Shown here piece by piece: positions 10,053 through 19,234 of a stretch of 64,000 nt of DNA. How positions within the stretch are numbered: position 1 is the stretch's first letter; each line of letters opens with the position of its first letter. Both the position numbers and the translations under genes were made by a program. Under the pieces are notes generated by a model. The model was given only the letters and a program-made list of their open reading frames with translations, had not been told where the DNA came from and did no database searches. The stretch covers positions 1 through 64,000 of the forward strand of contig NZ_LMDI01000001.1 in NCBI RefSeq assembly GCF_001425785.1, read 5' to 3'. This DNA comes from Rhizobacter sp. Root1221 (GTDB taxonomy: Bacteria > Pseudomonadota > Gammaproteobacteria > Burkholderiales > Burkholderiaceae_C).

Positions 10053-10604
10053 ATGAGATTGAGCGATGCGATCGATTGGGTGGTGGACGTCGAGACTCCC
10101 CTTGAGGAAGCCGGCGGCTTGGCGGCCAAGGTGGTCGATTGGCTGGTGTCGGAGGGCATCATCCTGCGCTCGACGCGGGAGAGCATGTGGCAGCGGGTCC
10201 CGCTCTACGAACCTGGCCCATGCGCCGAGCAGTGGTCGGTGCAGGTCATTCGGCAGGTGGACCAGTGCGGCTTGGAGGTTTGGTGCGAGCGGAAGGTGTT
10301 CCACACCGGCGACAACGGCCTGCAAGGCTTTCGCTGCCCGAAGTGTTCGGCGCAACATGAACCCGACGCGCTGCCATGGAGCGACGCCGTCGGGGCTTGG
10401 TTTGAGGCGAAGCCGGACTACATCTTGACCTGCCCCGCGTGCAACAACGGCAGCCCCATCACGGCGTGGCACTTCCTTGAGCTTGAGTGGGGCTTCGGCA
10501 ACCTCGGGTTCGGCTTCAACAACTGGTCCATCACGGGACGGCTGGCCACGGCCATCGCCGACGTACTCGGGCACCGCCATCGCCTTGTGCATGAGCACAT
10601 CTGA
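10053..10604 (+). CDS. Conserved unknown protein with Zn-ribbon
   Basis: 183 residues. Two CxxC knuckles, CPKC at 95-98 and CPAC at 127-130, should bind one zinc as a ribbon. The C-terminal part is rich in aromatic and glycine residues (WGFGNLGFGFNNW). Proteins of this type occur widely in Betaproteobacteria, some under a misleading ABC-transporter name; nothing here suggests transport. The start is ambiguous: ATG at 10053 with a GGAG directly before it, or the TTG at 10047 two codons earlier. Downstream is the convergent SCO gene. Confidence 0.65.
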   Translation: MRLSDAIDWVVDVETPLEEAGGLAAKVVDWLVSEGIILRSTRESMWQRVPLYEPGPCAEQWSVQVIRQVDQCGLEVWCERKVFHTGDNGLQGFRCPKCSAQHEPDALPWSDAVGAWFEAKPDYILTCPACNNGSPITAWHFLELEWGFGNLGFGFNNWSITGRLATAIADVLGHRHRLVHEHI

Positions 10605-10631
10605 GCGTACCAAAAAAATGGACGCTGGCTT

Positions 10632-11210
10632 CTATCGAGGCAGCGCCAAGGTTTGGAGCTGGGTCAGTTCGGAGACGAGCCGGGCTGGGTCGGGCGGGTT
10701 GCCCGGGTAGCGTTGGATGAGGCGGCCCTCGCGGTCCGCCAACCACAGGCTGGTGGCATGGTCGTCCGGCCGGCGTGCTTCGGGCGTGGCCTTGAACAGG
10801 CGCAGTTGATCGGCCACGCGTTCGATGTCGGACGGGCGGCCGGTCACGAAGCTCCAGTGCGCCAGGTCGGCGCCCATGCGCAGGGCGAACGCCTTCAGCA
10901 CCATCGGGGAATCGTTCCGGGGGTCCAGTGACACGGACACGAAGTGGACCTGGTCGCGCACCTTGGCCGCCAGACCTTGCTGCACTTCAGCGAGCACGCG
11001 TGTCTGCATCGGGCACACGGTCGAGCACCCGGTGTAGACGAAGTTGTAGAGGATCGACTTGCCCGCCAAAGCGGCGAGCCGGAACGGTCGGCCCTCCTGG
11101 TCCTGCAGCATGGCGCCTTCGAAGTTCGACGCGAACGTCGGCGTCTTGCCTGGCACCGGCATGGCGGGCAGGAGCAGCGAGGCGATCCAATGACGGCGTG
11201 TGATCATCAT
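10632..11210 (-). CDS. SCO1/SenC-family copper chaperone
   Basis: A 192-residue thioredoxin-fold protein. It has the SCO copper-binding set: Cys62-x3-Cys66 in TGCSTVCP and His151 in DDHATSLW. A hydrophobic N-terminus (WIASLLLPAMPVPG) serves as signal or membrane anchor, placing it in the periplasm. I chose the ATG at 11210, which follows AGGAG; 11207 and 11228 are alternatives. It lies 43 bases after the copper-radical-oxidase/cytochrome gene on the same strand. In Streptomyces a SCO protein delivers copper to the copper-radical oxidase GlxA, so this chaperone probably metallates its upstream neighbour rather than cytochrome oxidase. Confidence 0.9.
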   Translation of the reverse strand: MMITRRHWIASLLLPAMPVPGKTPTFASNFEGAMLQDQEGRPFRLAALAGKSILYNFVYTGCSTVCPMQTRVLAEVQQGLAAKVRDQVHFVSVSLDPRNDSPMVLKAFALRMGADLAHWSFVTGRPSDIERVADQLRLFKATPEARRPDDHATSLWLADREGRLIQRYPGNPPDPARLVSELTQLQTLALPR

Positions 11211-11253
11211 GCTCAGTGCTCCTGCCATGCGCTTTGGAGCGATGGCCGATGAG

Positions 11254-14200
11254 TCATTGACCCGGCTCATCGCCGCCGATCTGTCGCACGTAGGCGGTGA
11301 GCTGGCGCAGCTGGTCGCCTTCGACGGTGTTGCCGGCGTGTGCCTGAATGGCGGCTGCCAGGTTGGGGGCGCTGCCGTCGTGCAGGTAGGGCGCGGTGAA
11401 CCACACGTCTCGCAAGGTGGGCACGTCGATGCCGTTCAGGATGGCACCGAGCCGTGCACCACTGGTGGTCTTGAGGGAGCCGATGTTCTTGAGCGCCGTC
11501 GCGTCTGCGCTGACGGTGAAGTAGGGGCCGCCATGGCAGTTGGCACAGCCGGCTGATTCGAACACCGCCTTGCCCAAGACGGCATCACCGGCCAGCAGGC
11601 CGTCGGCCCCGCGGTACGGCGAGGAGGCGAAGGGGGCATCCTCCGCGTCCAGGTAGGCCGCCAGCGCATCGAGGTCGAGGCTCCGGCCGGCCTTGCGTGT
11701 CCCCAGTGGCGGACGGCTCAGGTTGAAGTGGGCATCCGTCATCAGCCCGGTGCCGCCGGACAGGCTGCGGATCTGGCCTTCGAAGTCCTGCACCTCGTCG
11801 AAATTGGCGCTCCAATGCAGGAAGCCGTGTTTCATCCCGCCTCGGCCTTTGAGCGAGATGGTGTTGCGCAGGCCTTCGCCGAAGCCGGTCATGTCCCACA
11901 CGCGGCCGTCGCCGCCCGCGTCGTTGTGGCAGCTTGCGCAGCTCATGTAGCTGTCACGCGCCAGGCGTGGGTCCCGCGCGTCGTAGAACAGTTTCTTGCC
12001 CTGCAGGACTTGTGCTGTCAGCCGGTCGATGCGCACGGTGTCGACCGTCGCCGTCGTCAACGTGCGCAGCTCACCGTTCTGCACCAGCGGGCCGAGGTCG
12101 ATCACGCTGACGGTGCGGTCCATGAAGTTCTGCACGTACAGGGTGCGTCCGTCCGGTGAGACCTTGAGGCCCTGGGGGGCGCGGCCCACTTCGATCCGGA
12201 ACAATTGGCCGCCTCGGAAGGCGTCGATCACGGCGACCTGCCGGCTCGTCTCGAGCGCGACGAACAGGTACACGCCGCTGGGATGGAACACGGCCGCGCT
12301 GGCGACGCTCGCGTTGTCATGGTCGATGCGGCGTGCCTGGTCCTCGGCCAGCGTGGTCAGGTCGATGCGCGAGCTGATCGCGCGGACCGTGTTCTGGAAA
12401 TTCAGGTTCTGCCCGTTGCGCAGGGTGCCGCGTTGGATGTTGTCCTGCTTGCTCGGCACCCAGGCGCTCCCGCCGTCCGGCGCGATGACTGCCGCGGCCA
12501 GGTAGTTGGGAATGCCCGCGCCCTGGATTTCGGTGTCGGCCGCGTCGCTGTGGCGAAGCCTGACGGTGCGCGTCAGGGTCATCGGACCGGCGGCGACGAC
12601 GACGACCTCCGCGCCGGCCGTGCTCGCATCGATCGTCGCTGTGGATTCGCCTGGCAGCGGCGGCGTGATGAAGCGGGAGACGAGCACCGTGGCGCCGTCG
12701 GCACTCACCGACACGTGCCGCGAGTGGGGGCCGACGGCCACTGCGCCCAGCGACGCGCCGCTGGTGGGATCGAGCTTGAGCAGCTGGCCGGTGGCTTCGA
12801 GCGCGACGAAGGCTCTTGCTCCGCCTGGCGCGAAGGCCAACCCGTGTGGCTGCGTGGCGCGCGGCAGCAGCACGGTCCGCACCACGGCGAGCGTGGTCGG
12901 GCTGAGGATGCTGATGCTCCCATCCCCCTTGTTGACCACCCAGACGCGGCCGTCCGAGGCCAGCGCCACGCTGCGCGGGGAGGTGCCCACCGCGATCTCC
13001 GCGACGCGGGCCTGGAGGCCCATGTCGATCACGGCCACCGAGTTGCCGTCCGGGTTGGCCACCCACAGGCGCGCCGATGCGCCTGCGCGGGTCTCCAGGG
13101 CCATGCTCGAGGACGCGTTCGGCCGGCGTGCGGTGGCCGGCGTGGCCACCGCCTGGACGATCGTGCGGCGCGAGAGCGTGCCGTCCGTGGTGCGCGCGGT
13201 CAGTGTGACCGTGTACAGGCCCGGTTGGGCGAACGCATGCTTCGTCGACGCCGTGGTGGAGAAGGGCGTGGCGGGTGTGCCATCGCCGAATTCCCAGCTG
13301 TAGCGCGTGTCAGGGGCGGCGGTGAAGGGGTACGACGCCGTGGCACCTTGGGCAATGACCGGGGCGTTGATCTTGGCGCTGAGGTCGGGCGGGGCGTAAG
13401 GCGAGGTCTGGGCCGGAGGCGGGTTCACGCCCTGGCCGACGGCAACGATGGTGCCCCGCGACGGCACGCCGTTCGCATCGATGGCCACCACCTGGTAGTA
13501 GCCCGGCGGCACCAAGGTGGCGCCCGGGATCGTCGCTGTCAAGCGGATGGTGTCTTGCGTGAAGGCCAGGGGGATGCGCCGTTGGCCCGTGTTGAACGAG
13601 TGGGTTCCGCTGCTGACGCCGATGAGCACCAGCTTCGAGACGGGTGCGGCGTTCGCCATGTCGATCTGCATCTGCGCGCCATGGGCTTGGCTCAGGCCGT
13701 TGATGCCCTGCATCACGGGCCGCGGCGCGAGTTGCGCGGCGCCATTGACGGTGCGGAACAACTGCGCCGGGTAGTACACCTCGGCGTTCAGGTTGGTCAC
13801 CGGGCCGGGGTTGCCGCCGCCGGTCGTCAGCACCGTACCGTTGGGCAGCAGCACGCTGAAGCTGTGGTACCCGCGAAAAATGGCGGCGTCGGCGCCCAGG
13901 GCCCAGGTGCCCGTGGCCGGGTCCCAGATTTCGGCGGCGTAGACGGTCTTCGCGCCGTTCTCGTTGCCTTTCATGCTGCCGCCGGTGATGACCACCTTGC
14001 CGTCGGGCAGCACGACCGCGTTGGGGAAGCGGCGTGGAAAGGTCATCGCGGGTTGTTCGATGAGCAACGGGCTGCCGCTGTTCATGTCGATGACGGTGGC
14101 TTGCCTGCTCGCACGCAAGCCGTCGCCGACGTTGGTGCCGTGGCCTCCGGCGATCAGGACCTTGCCGATGTCGAACATGACCGCCGTGTTGGTGGCGCCC

Positions 14201-15156
14201 ACGTTGGGAGGGTCGACGAGTTCGCTGTCGGGCGCCGTCTTGAAGGCACCGTGGACGGTGACCGTGCCGCTGCCGGCCGGATCAAGGGACCACATGCGCT
14301 CGGCCGACACGCCGAAGACGTGGCCGGAGGGCATCACCCAGGCGCGCGGGTATGAGGCGCGCAGATGATCGGGGCCGAACGCATCGCGGCTGTAGGCGCC
14401 GATCAGCGAGCGCCATGCGCCGTTCTCATACACTTCAGGCGTCATCGATGCCAAGCCCTGGGCCACCGCGGCGTCGGGGGACTTCTGCATGTCCTCGCGA
14501 AACGGGACCATGCCGCCCATGATGATCGGGCTGCCGTCGGGCAACGTGATCATGGTTGCGTACCACCGTTCGTCGGCCAGGTTCGCCGGTGCCGTGACGG
14601 TGGCGTTGCTCGACGGGGTGTACAAGGAACTGGTGACCTTGCCGTTGCCGCCCGTGATCAACAGCCGGCCATCGGTGAGGAACGTGGCCGTCGAGCAGAA
14701 ACTATCCTGGCGGGTGCCGTCCCAACTGGTGAAGTGGGCTTTGGGCGCGAAGCCCAGCGCCGGATTCCACAGGTCGAAGTGGCGTGCGTCCTGGAACCAG
14801 CCGTCCGGTGTCGAGCCGTAGGTGAGCAGCTTGCCGCTGGGCAGCACCGTCGCGTGGATACCGTTGAGGGGCCAGCTCTGCACACCCGACCACATGCCGC
14901 GTGCGGGCGCATCGGCAGGGATGTCCAGGTTCGAAAGCAAGGGGTCGGCCGGCGCGGTCACAGTCACCCAGGTACTCGCATCGAGCGCTGATGCACGGTC
15001 GGTGGCCATGGATGGCGCCGGGGATCTCTGCTGTTCGCTGCCTTCGTCGCCCCCGCCGCAGCCGGCCACCGCGCCGAGCCAGATCGAGCAGCCGACCGCC
15101 ATGCGGCGGGTGGCGCCGTGCCAATTGCCCGTGCTGTCGTTGCTTGTGGATTTCAT
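11254..15156 (-). CDS. Copper-radical oxidase/YVTN/di-haem cytochrome c lipoprotein
   Basis: A 1300-residue exported multidomain protein. The signal peptide ends in a lipobox AVAGC (Cys33), so it is a lipoprotein. Residues about 90-470 form a Kelch propeller like galactose/glyoxal oxidase and about 475-575 its C-terminal Ig-like domain. The active-site set is conserved: Cys154 (SFC) and Tyr199 (RWYATM) for the Tyr-Cys cofactor, Tyr430-His431 (GYHSF) and His519 (GTHSFN) as copper ligands. Then follow a PKD domain (about 585-670), a YVTN-type beta-propeller (about 695-1020) and a cytochrome-c-peroxidase-like domain with haem motifs CASCH (1073-1077) and CANCH (1204-1208). Start ATG at 15156 follows AGGCAGGG. 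A SCO chaperone gene is directly downstream. The oxidase may pass electrons to the haems, an inference. Confidence 0.9.
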   Translation of the reverse strand: MKSTSNDSTGNWHGATRRMAVGCSIWLGAVAGCGGGDEGSEQQRSPAPSMATDRASALDASTWVTVTAPADPLLSNLDIPADAPARGMWSGVQSWPLNGIHATVLPSGKLLTYGSTPDGWFQDARHFDLWNPALGFAPKAHFTSWDGTRQDSFCSTATFLTDGRLLITGGNGKVTSSLYTPSSNATVTAPANLADERWYATMITLPDGSPIIMGGMVPFREDMQKSPDAAVAQGLASMTPEVYENGAWRSLIGAYSRDAFGPDHLRASYPRAWVMPSGHVFGVSAERMWSLDPAGSGTVTVHGAFKTAPDSELVDPPNVGATNTAVMFDIGKVLIAGGHGTNVGDGLRASRQATVIDMNSGSPLLIEQPAMTFPRRFPNAVVLPDGKVVITGGSMKGNENGAKTVYAAEIWDPATGTWALGADAAIFRGYHSFSVLLPNGTVLTTGGGNPGPVTNLNAEVYYPAQLFRTVNGAAQLAPRPVMQGINGLSQAHGAQMQIDMANAAPVSKLVLIGVSSGTHSFNTGQRRIPLAFTQDTIRLTATIPGATLVPPGYYQVVAIDANGVPSRGTIVAVGQGVNPPPAQTSPYAPPDLSAKINAPVIAQGATASYPFTAAPDTRYSWEFGDGTPATPFSTTASTKHAFAQPGLYTVTLTARTTDGTLSRRTIVQAVATPATARRPNASSSMALETRAGASARLWVANPDGNSVAVIDMGLQARVAEIAVGTSPRSVALASDGRVWVVNKGDGSISILSPTTLAVVRTVLLPRATQPHGLAFAPGGARAFVALEATGQLLKLDPTSGASLGAVAVGPHSRHVSVSADGATVLVSRFITPPLPGESTATIDASTAGAEVVVVAAGPMTLTRTVRLRHSDAADTEIQGAGIPNYLAAAVIAPDGGSAWVPSKQDNIQRGTLRNGQNLNFQNTVRAISSRIDLTTLAEDQARRIDHDNASVASAAVFHPSGVYLFVALETSRQVAVIDAFRGGQLFRIEVGRAPQGLKVSPDGRTLYVQNFMDRTVSVIDLGPLVQNGELRTLTTATVDTVRIDRLTAQVLQGKKLFYDARDPRLARDSYMSCASCHNDAGGDGRVWDMTGFGEGLRNTISLKGRGGMKHGFLHWSANFDEVQDFEGQIRSLSGGTGLMTDAHFNLSRPPLGTRKAGRSLDLDALAAYLDAEDAPFASSPYRGADGLLAGDAVLGKAVFESAGCANCHGGPYFTVSADATALKNIGSLKTTSGARLGAILNGIDVPTLRDVWFTAPYLHDGSAPNLAAAIQAHAGNTVEGDQLRQLTAYVRQIGGDEPGQ

Positions 15157-15696
15157 TGGAATGCCCTGCCTGGTGGTCGAAGCGACTTCAGCGCATGCAC
15201 GTCCGCAAGTACGGCCGGCGCGGGCAAACGACGGGCAGATCGTAGTGACGCCTTCGAGGGATGGCACCGCCGAGTTGGGGGGTGGAGCAAGCGACGCCGA
15301 ATCGAAACCAGCGCCGATCCGGCGGTGTCCTTCCTCGTGGATCTCGCGTGGCGAAGTCGTTCGGATCGTGGGGAACCGCACCGTGTCCTGGTGTTGTTCC
15401 GTACATCACCTTGATGACCGGCTCGGGCTCATCTTGCCTTCGTCAGCCATTCCCGCTGCGGTCGACCTCGCAGTTGCCGCGAGATCTTTCAAAGCGAATT
15501 GAATGAGCATGCCCCCATCGCTATGGCAGGTCGTGGGTCAGTTTGCAGGATCCTTCTTGGGATCCCTGGCATTCCGGCATACTGGATAGAGAGGCTCTGC
15601 ATGGTCGGCGTTCGACCGTCTCGCGCAGGCGCTTCAACCCCGTTGCATTCTTGGCCGAAGGCTCAGGACGTTCGCGCATCACCTCTTCAAGTGACC
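15157..15696. other. Divergent intergenic region
   Basis: 540 bases between the minus-strand oxidase and the nucleoside hydrolase. Open frames here lack protein-like composition. No operator or riboswitch is recognised; promoters for both genes must lie here. Confidence 0.4.
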
Positions 15697-16614
15697 ATGA
15701 CCCAGTTGATCATTGACTGCGACCCTGGCATCGACGATGCGCTGGCCCTGATGCTGGCCGCCAGCAGCCCTGACGTCGACATCGTCGCGGTCACGACCGT
15801 GACGGGCAACCGCCCGGTCGAGATCGCTGCCGGCAATGCCCGCCGGATTCTCGACCTGAGCGGCATGGCCGGCGTGCCGGTGTATGCCGGTGCCGCGCTG
15901 CCGATCGACCGCGACCAAGCCCGCTGCAATCTGGTCCATGGTGAAGACGGGCTCGGTGGTGTCGACCTCGGCCCGGCCATGGCCATCGAGCCCGGTAGCG
16001 CTGTGCTGCGCATCGTCGAACTGTTGACGAGGCACCCCGAGCACAGCCTGACCCTCGCGGCCATCGGCCCGCTGACCAACCTGGCCTTGGCCGAGCGCAC
16101 CTCACCGGGCGTGCTGCGCCGGCTCAAGCAACTGCTCATCATGGGCGGGGCACTGCATCGCCGCGGCAACATCACGCCAGCGGCCGAGTTCAATGTCTAC
16201 GCCGATCCGACCGCGGCGAAGATCGTCTTGGAGGCTGGTGCGCGGATTGTTCTGTTCCCGCTCGATGTCACCGAGCAAGCAGTGATGTCGGCCGAATGGA
16301 TTGGCGCGTTGTCGAATCTCGATACGGCATGTGGGCGCGCGGCCGGGTTGATGCTCCAAGCGTACGCAGCGCGCGACCCGTTGCTGCACGACGTCTGCCC
16401 CATTGCCTATCTGCTCGACCGCAGCCTGTTCCAGGTGCAACGTTGCGGGATCACGGTGGAGTGCGGGCCGGGTGCGATGGAAGGCAAAACCATCGCCACG
16501 TTCATAGGCCCCCTCGATGACGCTGATGCACAGCCGAGCATCTTGGCGGCAATGTCGGTGCGCGCGACCGCATTGCTTGATGCGGTCCACGCGGCGTTCG
16601 CCAGGCTCCCGTAG
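15697..16614 (+). CDS. Inosine/uridine-preferring nucleoside hydrolase
   Basis: 305 residues. The calcium-binding nucleoside-hydrolase signature DCDPGIDDA is at residues 7-15 (Asp7, Asp9, Asp13, Asp14), with GPLTNLALA, LLIMGGA and EFNVYADPTAA also conserved. These enzymes hydrolyse the N-glycosidic bond of nucleosides to ribose and base in salvage. Substrate range (pyrimidine or purine) cannot be settled. ATG at 15697 is chosen because the family fold begins there; the ribosome binding site is weak, and in-frame upstream codons look non-coding. A hairpin at 16631-16659 follows. Confidence 0.9.
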   Translation: MTQLIIDCDPGIDDALALMLAASSPDVDIVAVTTVTGNRPVEIAAGNARRILDLSGMAGVPVYAGAALPIDRDQARCNLVHGEDGLGGVDLGPAMAIEPGSAVLRIVELLTRHPEHSLTLAAIGPLTNLALAERTSPGVLRRLKQLLIMGGALHRRGNITPAAEFNVYADPTAAKIVLEAGARIVLFPLDVTEQAVMSAEWIGALSNLDTACGRAAGLMLQAYAARDPLLHDVCPIAYLLDRSLFQVQRCGITVECGPGAMEGKTIATFIGPLDDADAQPSILAAMSVRATALLDAVHAAFARLP

Positions 16615-16630
16615 CCGGCGGAGCACTGGA

Positions 16631-16659
16631 TATGGAACGCATTCCGAAAGCGTTCCATA
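16631..16659 (+). terminator. Hairpin after the nucleoside hydrolase
   Basis: TATGGAACGC and GCGTTCCATA make a perfect 10-bp stem with a nine-base loop, 17 bases after the stop. No T-run follows, so a factor-independent terminator is not proven. Confidence 0.4.
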
Positions 16660-16680
16660 CTCGAGTATCGAGCGACCAAA

Positions 16681-16710
16681 GAAAAAGCCCTTGCATCGCT
16701 GCAAGGGCTT
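16681..16710 (-). terminator. Factor-independent terminator of tRNA-Asn
   Basis: An 11-bp stem (16685-16695 with 16700-16710, loop TCGC) followed on the minus strand by a run of T. It lies 19 bases past the 3' end of tRNA-Asn. Confidence 0.85.
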
Positions 16711-16728
16711 GATTCTTAACGCTTATTC

Positions 16729-16804
16729 TGGCTCCTCAACCTGGGCTCGAACCAGGGACCTACGGATTAACAGTCCGGCGCTCTACCAACTGAGCTATTG
16801 AGGA
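16729..16804 (-). tRNA. tRNA-Asn (anticodon GUU)
   Basis: 76 nt including an encoded CCA (16729-16731). Acceptor stem TCCTCAA/TTGAGGA, D-arm AGCTCAGTTGGTAGAGC, anticodon loop CTGTTAA and T-arm GGTTCGAGCC are all present. Confidence 0.97.
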
Positions 16805-16816
16805 ATCGAGCCTCGC

Positions 16817-16846
16817 AGTATAGCCTTCTTTTTCAGGTGAAGGCAA
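16817..16846 (-). promoter_or_regulatory. Sigma-70 promoter of tRNA-Asn
   Basis: On the minus strand TTGCCT (-35) and TATACT (-10) are separated by 18 bases; the tRNA begins 13 bases after the -10 box. The promoter lies just beyond the stop codon of the TonB receptor gene. Confidence 0.6.
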
Positions 16847-16855
16847 GTACTTTCA

Positions 16856-19009
16856 TCAAAGTTCTGCAAGCATCGTGAGGCGAACCGTGCGGGCCTCCAG
16901 CGGGAAGAGGTAGACGTGGCCATACTGGTTCGGCGACTCCTTCCACGCGCGGCGGTCGAACACGTTCAGCACGCCCAGCGTCCACGTGAGCGTGGTGCCG
17001 TCCAGCCGGTGGCTGAAGCGGCCGATGACGTCGGTGCGGGTCCACGATGGCAGCTCGATCGAGTTGTCGGTCAGCACCATGCGGCGCCCCTCGTGGGTGA
17101 CGTTGGTCTGCAAGTCGAGGCCCGGCACCGCGGCGACGCGGTAGCGCAGTTGCGCTTTCAGCGTGCGTTCGGGCACGTTGGTGGGCCGCATGCCGTTGAG
17201 CGTGGGGTCCGCAGCGCCCTCGTGGCGCGCCTTCAGGAACATGGCTCCCACACGACCCTGCCACGGACCGATGGCGTGGGCGATGTTGCCGTCGATGCCG
17301 CGGTGGTGGTGGATGCCGTCGAACTGGAGTTCCGTGCCGACGGGGGTGACGGGCGGGCGCTTGATGTCGAAGTACGAGAGGCCCCATTCGGTGGTCTCGT
17401 GCTGGCCCTTGGTGCCAACTTCCCACTGACGCGTCTTCGCCAGCAGCGACTGGCCCGCGTTCTCGAAGTTGTTTCCGCCGGCGTTGCCAGGCAATGCGTA
17501 CGACTCGGCGCCCTTGCCCCAGCTGGCGTACGCGTGCTGGCGCGGATGCCATTCGTACGAGCCGGCGAGCCACGGCGTGGTGGTGGTGTCCTTGGAGCGG
17601 GTCGGGTCGCTGCCGTCGGTGCGGATGGATTCGCGGTTCAGGCGCGCTTGCCGCAGGCCCAGCCACGTGCTGAAGCCATGGCCCCAGTCGATGGCGTCGT
17701 TCACGAACAACTCGACGGACCGTTCGGTGCGGTCAGTGCCCTGGTTGGAGCCGATCGTCGGGTTGGCAGGCGTCACCTTCGTGCCGTCGATGTTGCCCAC
17801 GCCCACGAAGTTGTTCGCCCCTTCCTGCATGTCTGCGCGCAGGCGGCTCACGAGCACGCCGCCGTTCAGTTCATGGCGCACGGCCCCCGTGTCGACACGG
17901 CCCTTCAGCGACGTCTGGCCGGCGTGCACGCGCCGGCGTTCGTTTTCGCTGCGGAAGTCGTAGACGTCGTAGTCGCCGTTGTCACCGTAGCGGTCGCAGT
18001 AGCCGGCCCCGCCGCAGTCGGAACCGAAGGGATACGCCAGCCGGTCGTTGGTCTTCAGGCGCTGCGTGCCGAGTTGCGAGACCCAGCGCCAGCCGCCGGC
18101 GAGCCGCTGGTCGAAACGCAGGGTGCCGGTGAGGCCGTCGAACTGGTTCGGCTGGCTCCACGGCTGGTTGTTCAGGTTGTCGGGCTTGCGTGCCTGGGGC
18201 AGGGTGCTGCCGGTGAGGCTGAAGCCGGGCAGGCTCTTGCCCACCTGGTGCGACCACTCGACCTCGGCCTCGAGCAGCGAGTCGGGGGTGATGCGCCAGT
18301 CGGTGGCGAGTGCCGCGAGGCTGCGTTCGACGTGGTCGTAGTGGGCGATCTCGGGCTTGGCGTTGTCGTACGCCACGTTGAGGCGGTACCCGAAGCGGTC
18401 CAGGTCACCCGCCCGGCCGCCCAGGTCCACGGCGGCACCCAGCGTGCCACGTTCACCGGTCGTGACCGAGACGTTGCGCAACGGCGCGGCCGTGGGGCGC
18501 TTGACGATGTAGTTCACCAGGCCGCCAGGGGCGCTCGTGCCGGCCTGGATGCCACTCGTGCCCTTGAGGATCTCGATGCGCTCCTTGTTCTGCAGCGAGA
18601 TCACCGTCTCGGCCGAGATGGGCAGGCCCTCGCGCCGGTAGTTGTAGGTCTGGTCGAGCGTGAAGCCCCGCACGGCGATGAAGTCCCAGTAGCCGGGCGA
18701 GTTGTAGGCGTCGGTGGCGGATGCTTCGAAGACGAGGATGTCCGCCAGGCGGCGGGCCTGCGTTTCGTCGAGTTGGCCGCGAGAGATGACCGTGGCTTGC
18801 AGCGGCACCGACACGAGCGGCTTGTTCCCGAAGCCGGTGAGGCTGGTGGGTGAAATCGGTTCCTGCGCGCGCACCGTCACCGCGGGCAGTGCGGTGACGT
18901 CGGTGGTTTGGGCATGGGCCACCGAGGCGAGGGCGGTCAGGCAAGCCGTGCCGATGGCGCTGCGGCGGAAGAGGGCGGGGGCGGGGGCGGAAAAGCGTGG
19001 GTGTGCCAT
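16856..19009 (-). CDS. TonB-dependent receptor under a TPP riboswitch
   Basis: A 717-residue outer-membrane receptor. The signal peptide ends ASVAHA (cleavage near residue 33). The plug domain runs from about 40 to 170 (RGFTLDQTYNYRREGLP, RIEILKGTSG, GGLVNYIVKRP) and is followed by a 22-strand barrel; the end TVRLTMLAEL lacks the usual terminal Phe. By sequence it belongs to the siderophore-receptor class, but a TPP riboswitch directly upstream (19083-19168) strongly suggests uptake of thiamine or a precursor, repressed when TPP is plentiful. The ATG is 74 bases past the riboswitch. No inner-membrane thiamine transporter adjoins it. Confidence 0.9.
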   Translation of the reverse strand: MAHPRFSAPAPALFRRSAIGTACLTALASVAHAQTTDVTALPAVTVRAQEPISPTSLTGFGNKPLVSVPLQATVISRGQLDETQARRLADILVFEASATDAYNSPGYWDFIAVRGFTLDQTYNYRREGLPISAETVISLQNKERIEILKGTSGIQAGTSAPGGLVNYIVKRPTAAPLRNVSVTTGERGTLGAAVDLGGRAGDLDRFGYRLNVAYDNAKPEIAHYDHVERSLAALATDWRITPDSLLEAEVEWSHQVGKSLPGFSLTGSTLPQARKPDNLNNQPWSQPNQFDGLTGTLRFDQRLAGGWRWVSQLGTQRLKTNDRLAYPFGSDCGGAGYCDRYGDNGDYDVYDFRSENERRRVHAGQTSLKGRVDTGAVRHELNGGVLVSRLRADMQEGANNFVGVGNIDGTKVTPANPTIGSNQGTDRTERSVELFVNDAIDWGHGFSTWLGLRQARLNRESIRTDGSDPTRSKDTTTTPWLAGSYEWHPRQHAYASWGKGAESYALPGNAGGNNFENAGQSLLAKTRQWEVGTKGQHETTEWGLSYFDIKRPPVTPVGTELQFDGIHHHRGIDGNIAHAIGPWQGRVGAMFLKARHEGAADPTLNGMRPTNVPERTLKAQLRYRVAAVPGLDLQTNVTHEGRRMVLTDNSIELPSWTRTDVIGRFSHRLDGTTLTWTLGVLNVFDRRAWKESPNQYGHVYLFPLEARTVRLTMLAEL

Positions 19010-19082
19010 CGTGATGCTCGGTCGATGGCAGGTCGGCGTGGTGCAGAGGGTGGTCGAACGCTGGAGAGGCCCCTCGGCAAGA

Positions 19083-19168
19083 CGCTTCCCTGCGCGAGGA
19101 TTACCTCAATCAGGTTCAAAGGGACTCTCTCAGTCGAATGCGGCATGCCGCACACAACACCCCCAGCG
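19083..19168 (-). ncRNA. TPP riboswitch (Thi-box)
   Basis: Reading the minus strand, CGCTGGGGGTG begins the aptamer, followed by a P3 hairpin (GCGGCATGCCGC), CTGAGAGAGTCCC, the core TTTGAACCTGATTGAGG, TAATCCTCGCGCAGGGAAGCG. The terminal CGCT/AGCG closes P1. CTGAGAG, CCTGAT and CGCAGGGAA are the thiamine-pyrophosphate contacts known from the family. It precedes the TonB receptor gene; control is probably at translation initiation, since no terminator stem with T-run follows. Confidence 0.93.
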
Positions 19169-19234
19169 AAAGCTGCGCATCAGCGCAGCACAGCGATTAT
19201 TGCAGAGTGCGAATGACCGATAATCCGCCACCCT

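Noticed and set aside
12205-14355. 716-codon plus-strand frame
   Set aside because: Antisense to the copper-radical oxidase; Arg/Gly-rich translation without domain signals.
16916-18853. 645-codon plus-strand frame
   Set aside because: Antisense to the TonB receptor, which has a signal peptide, plug motifs and a riboswitch.
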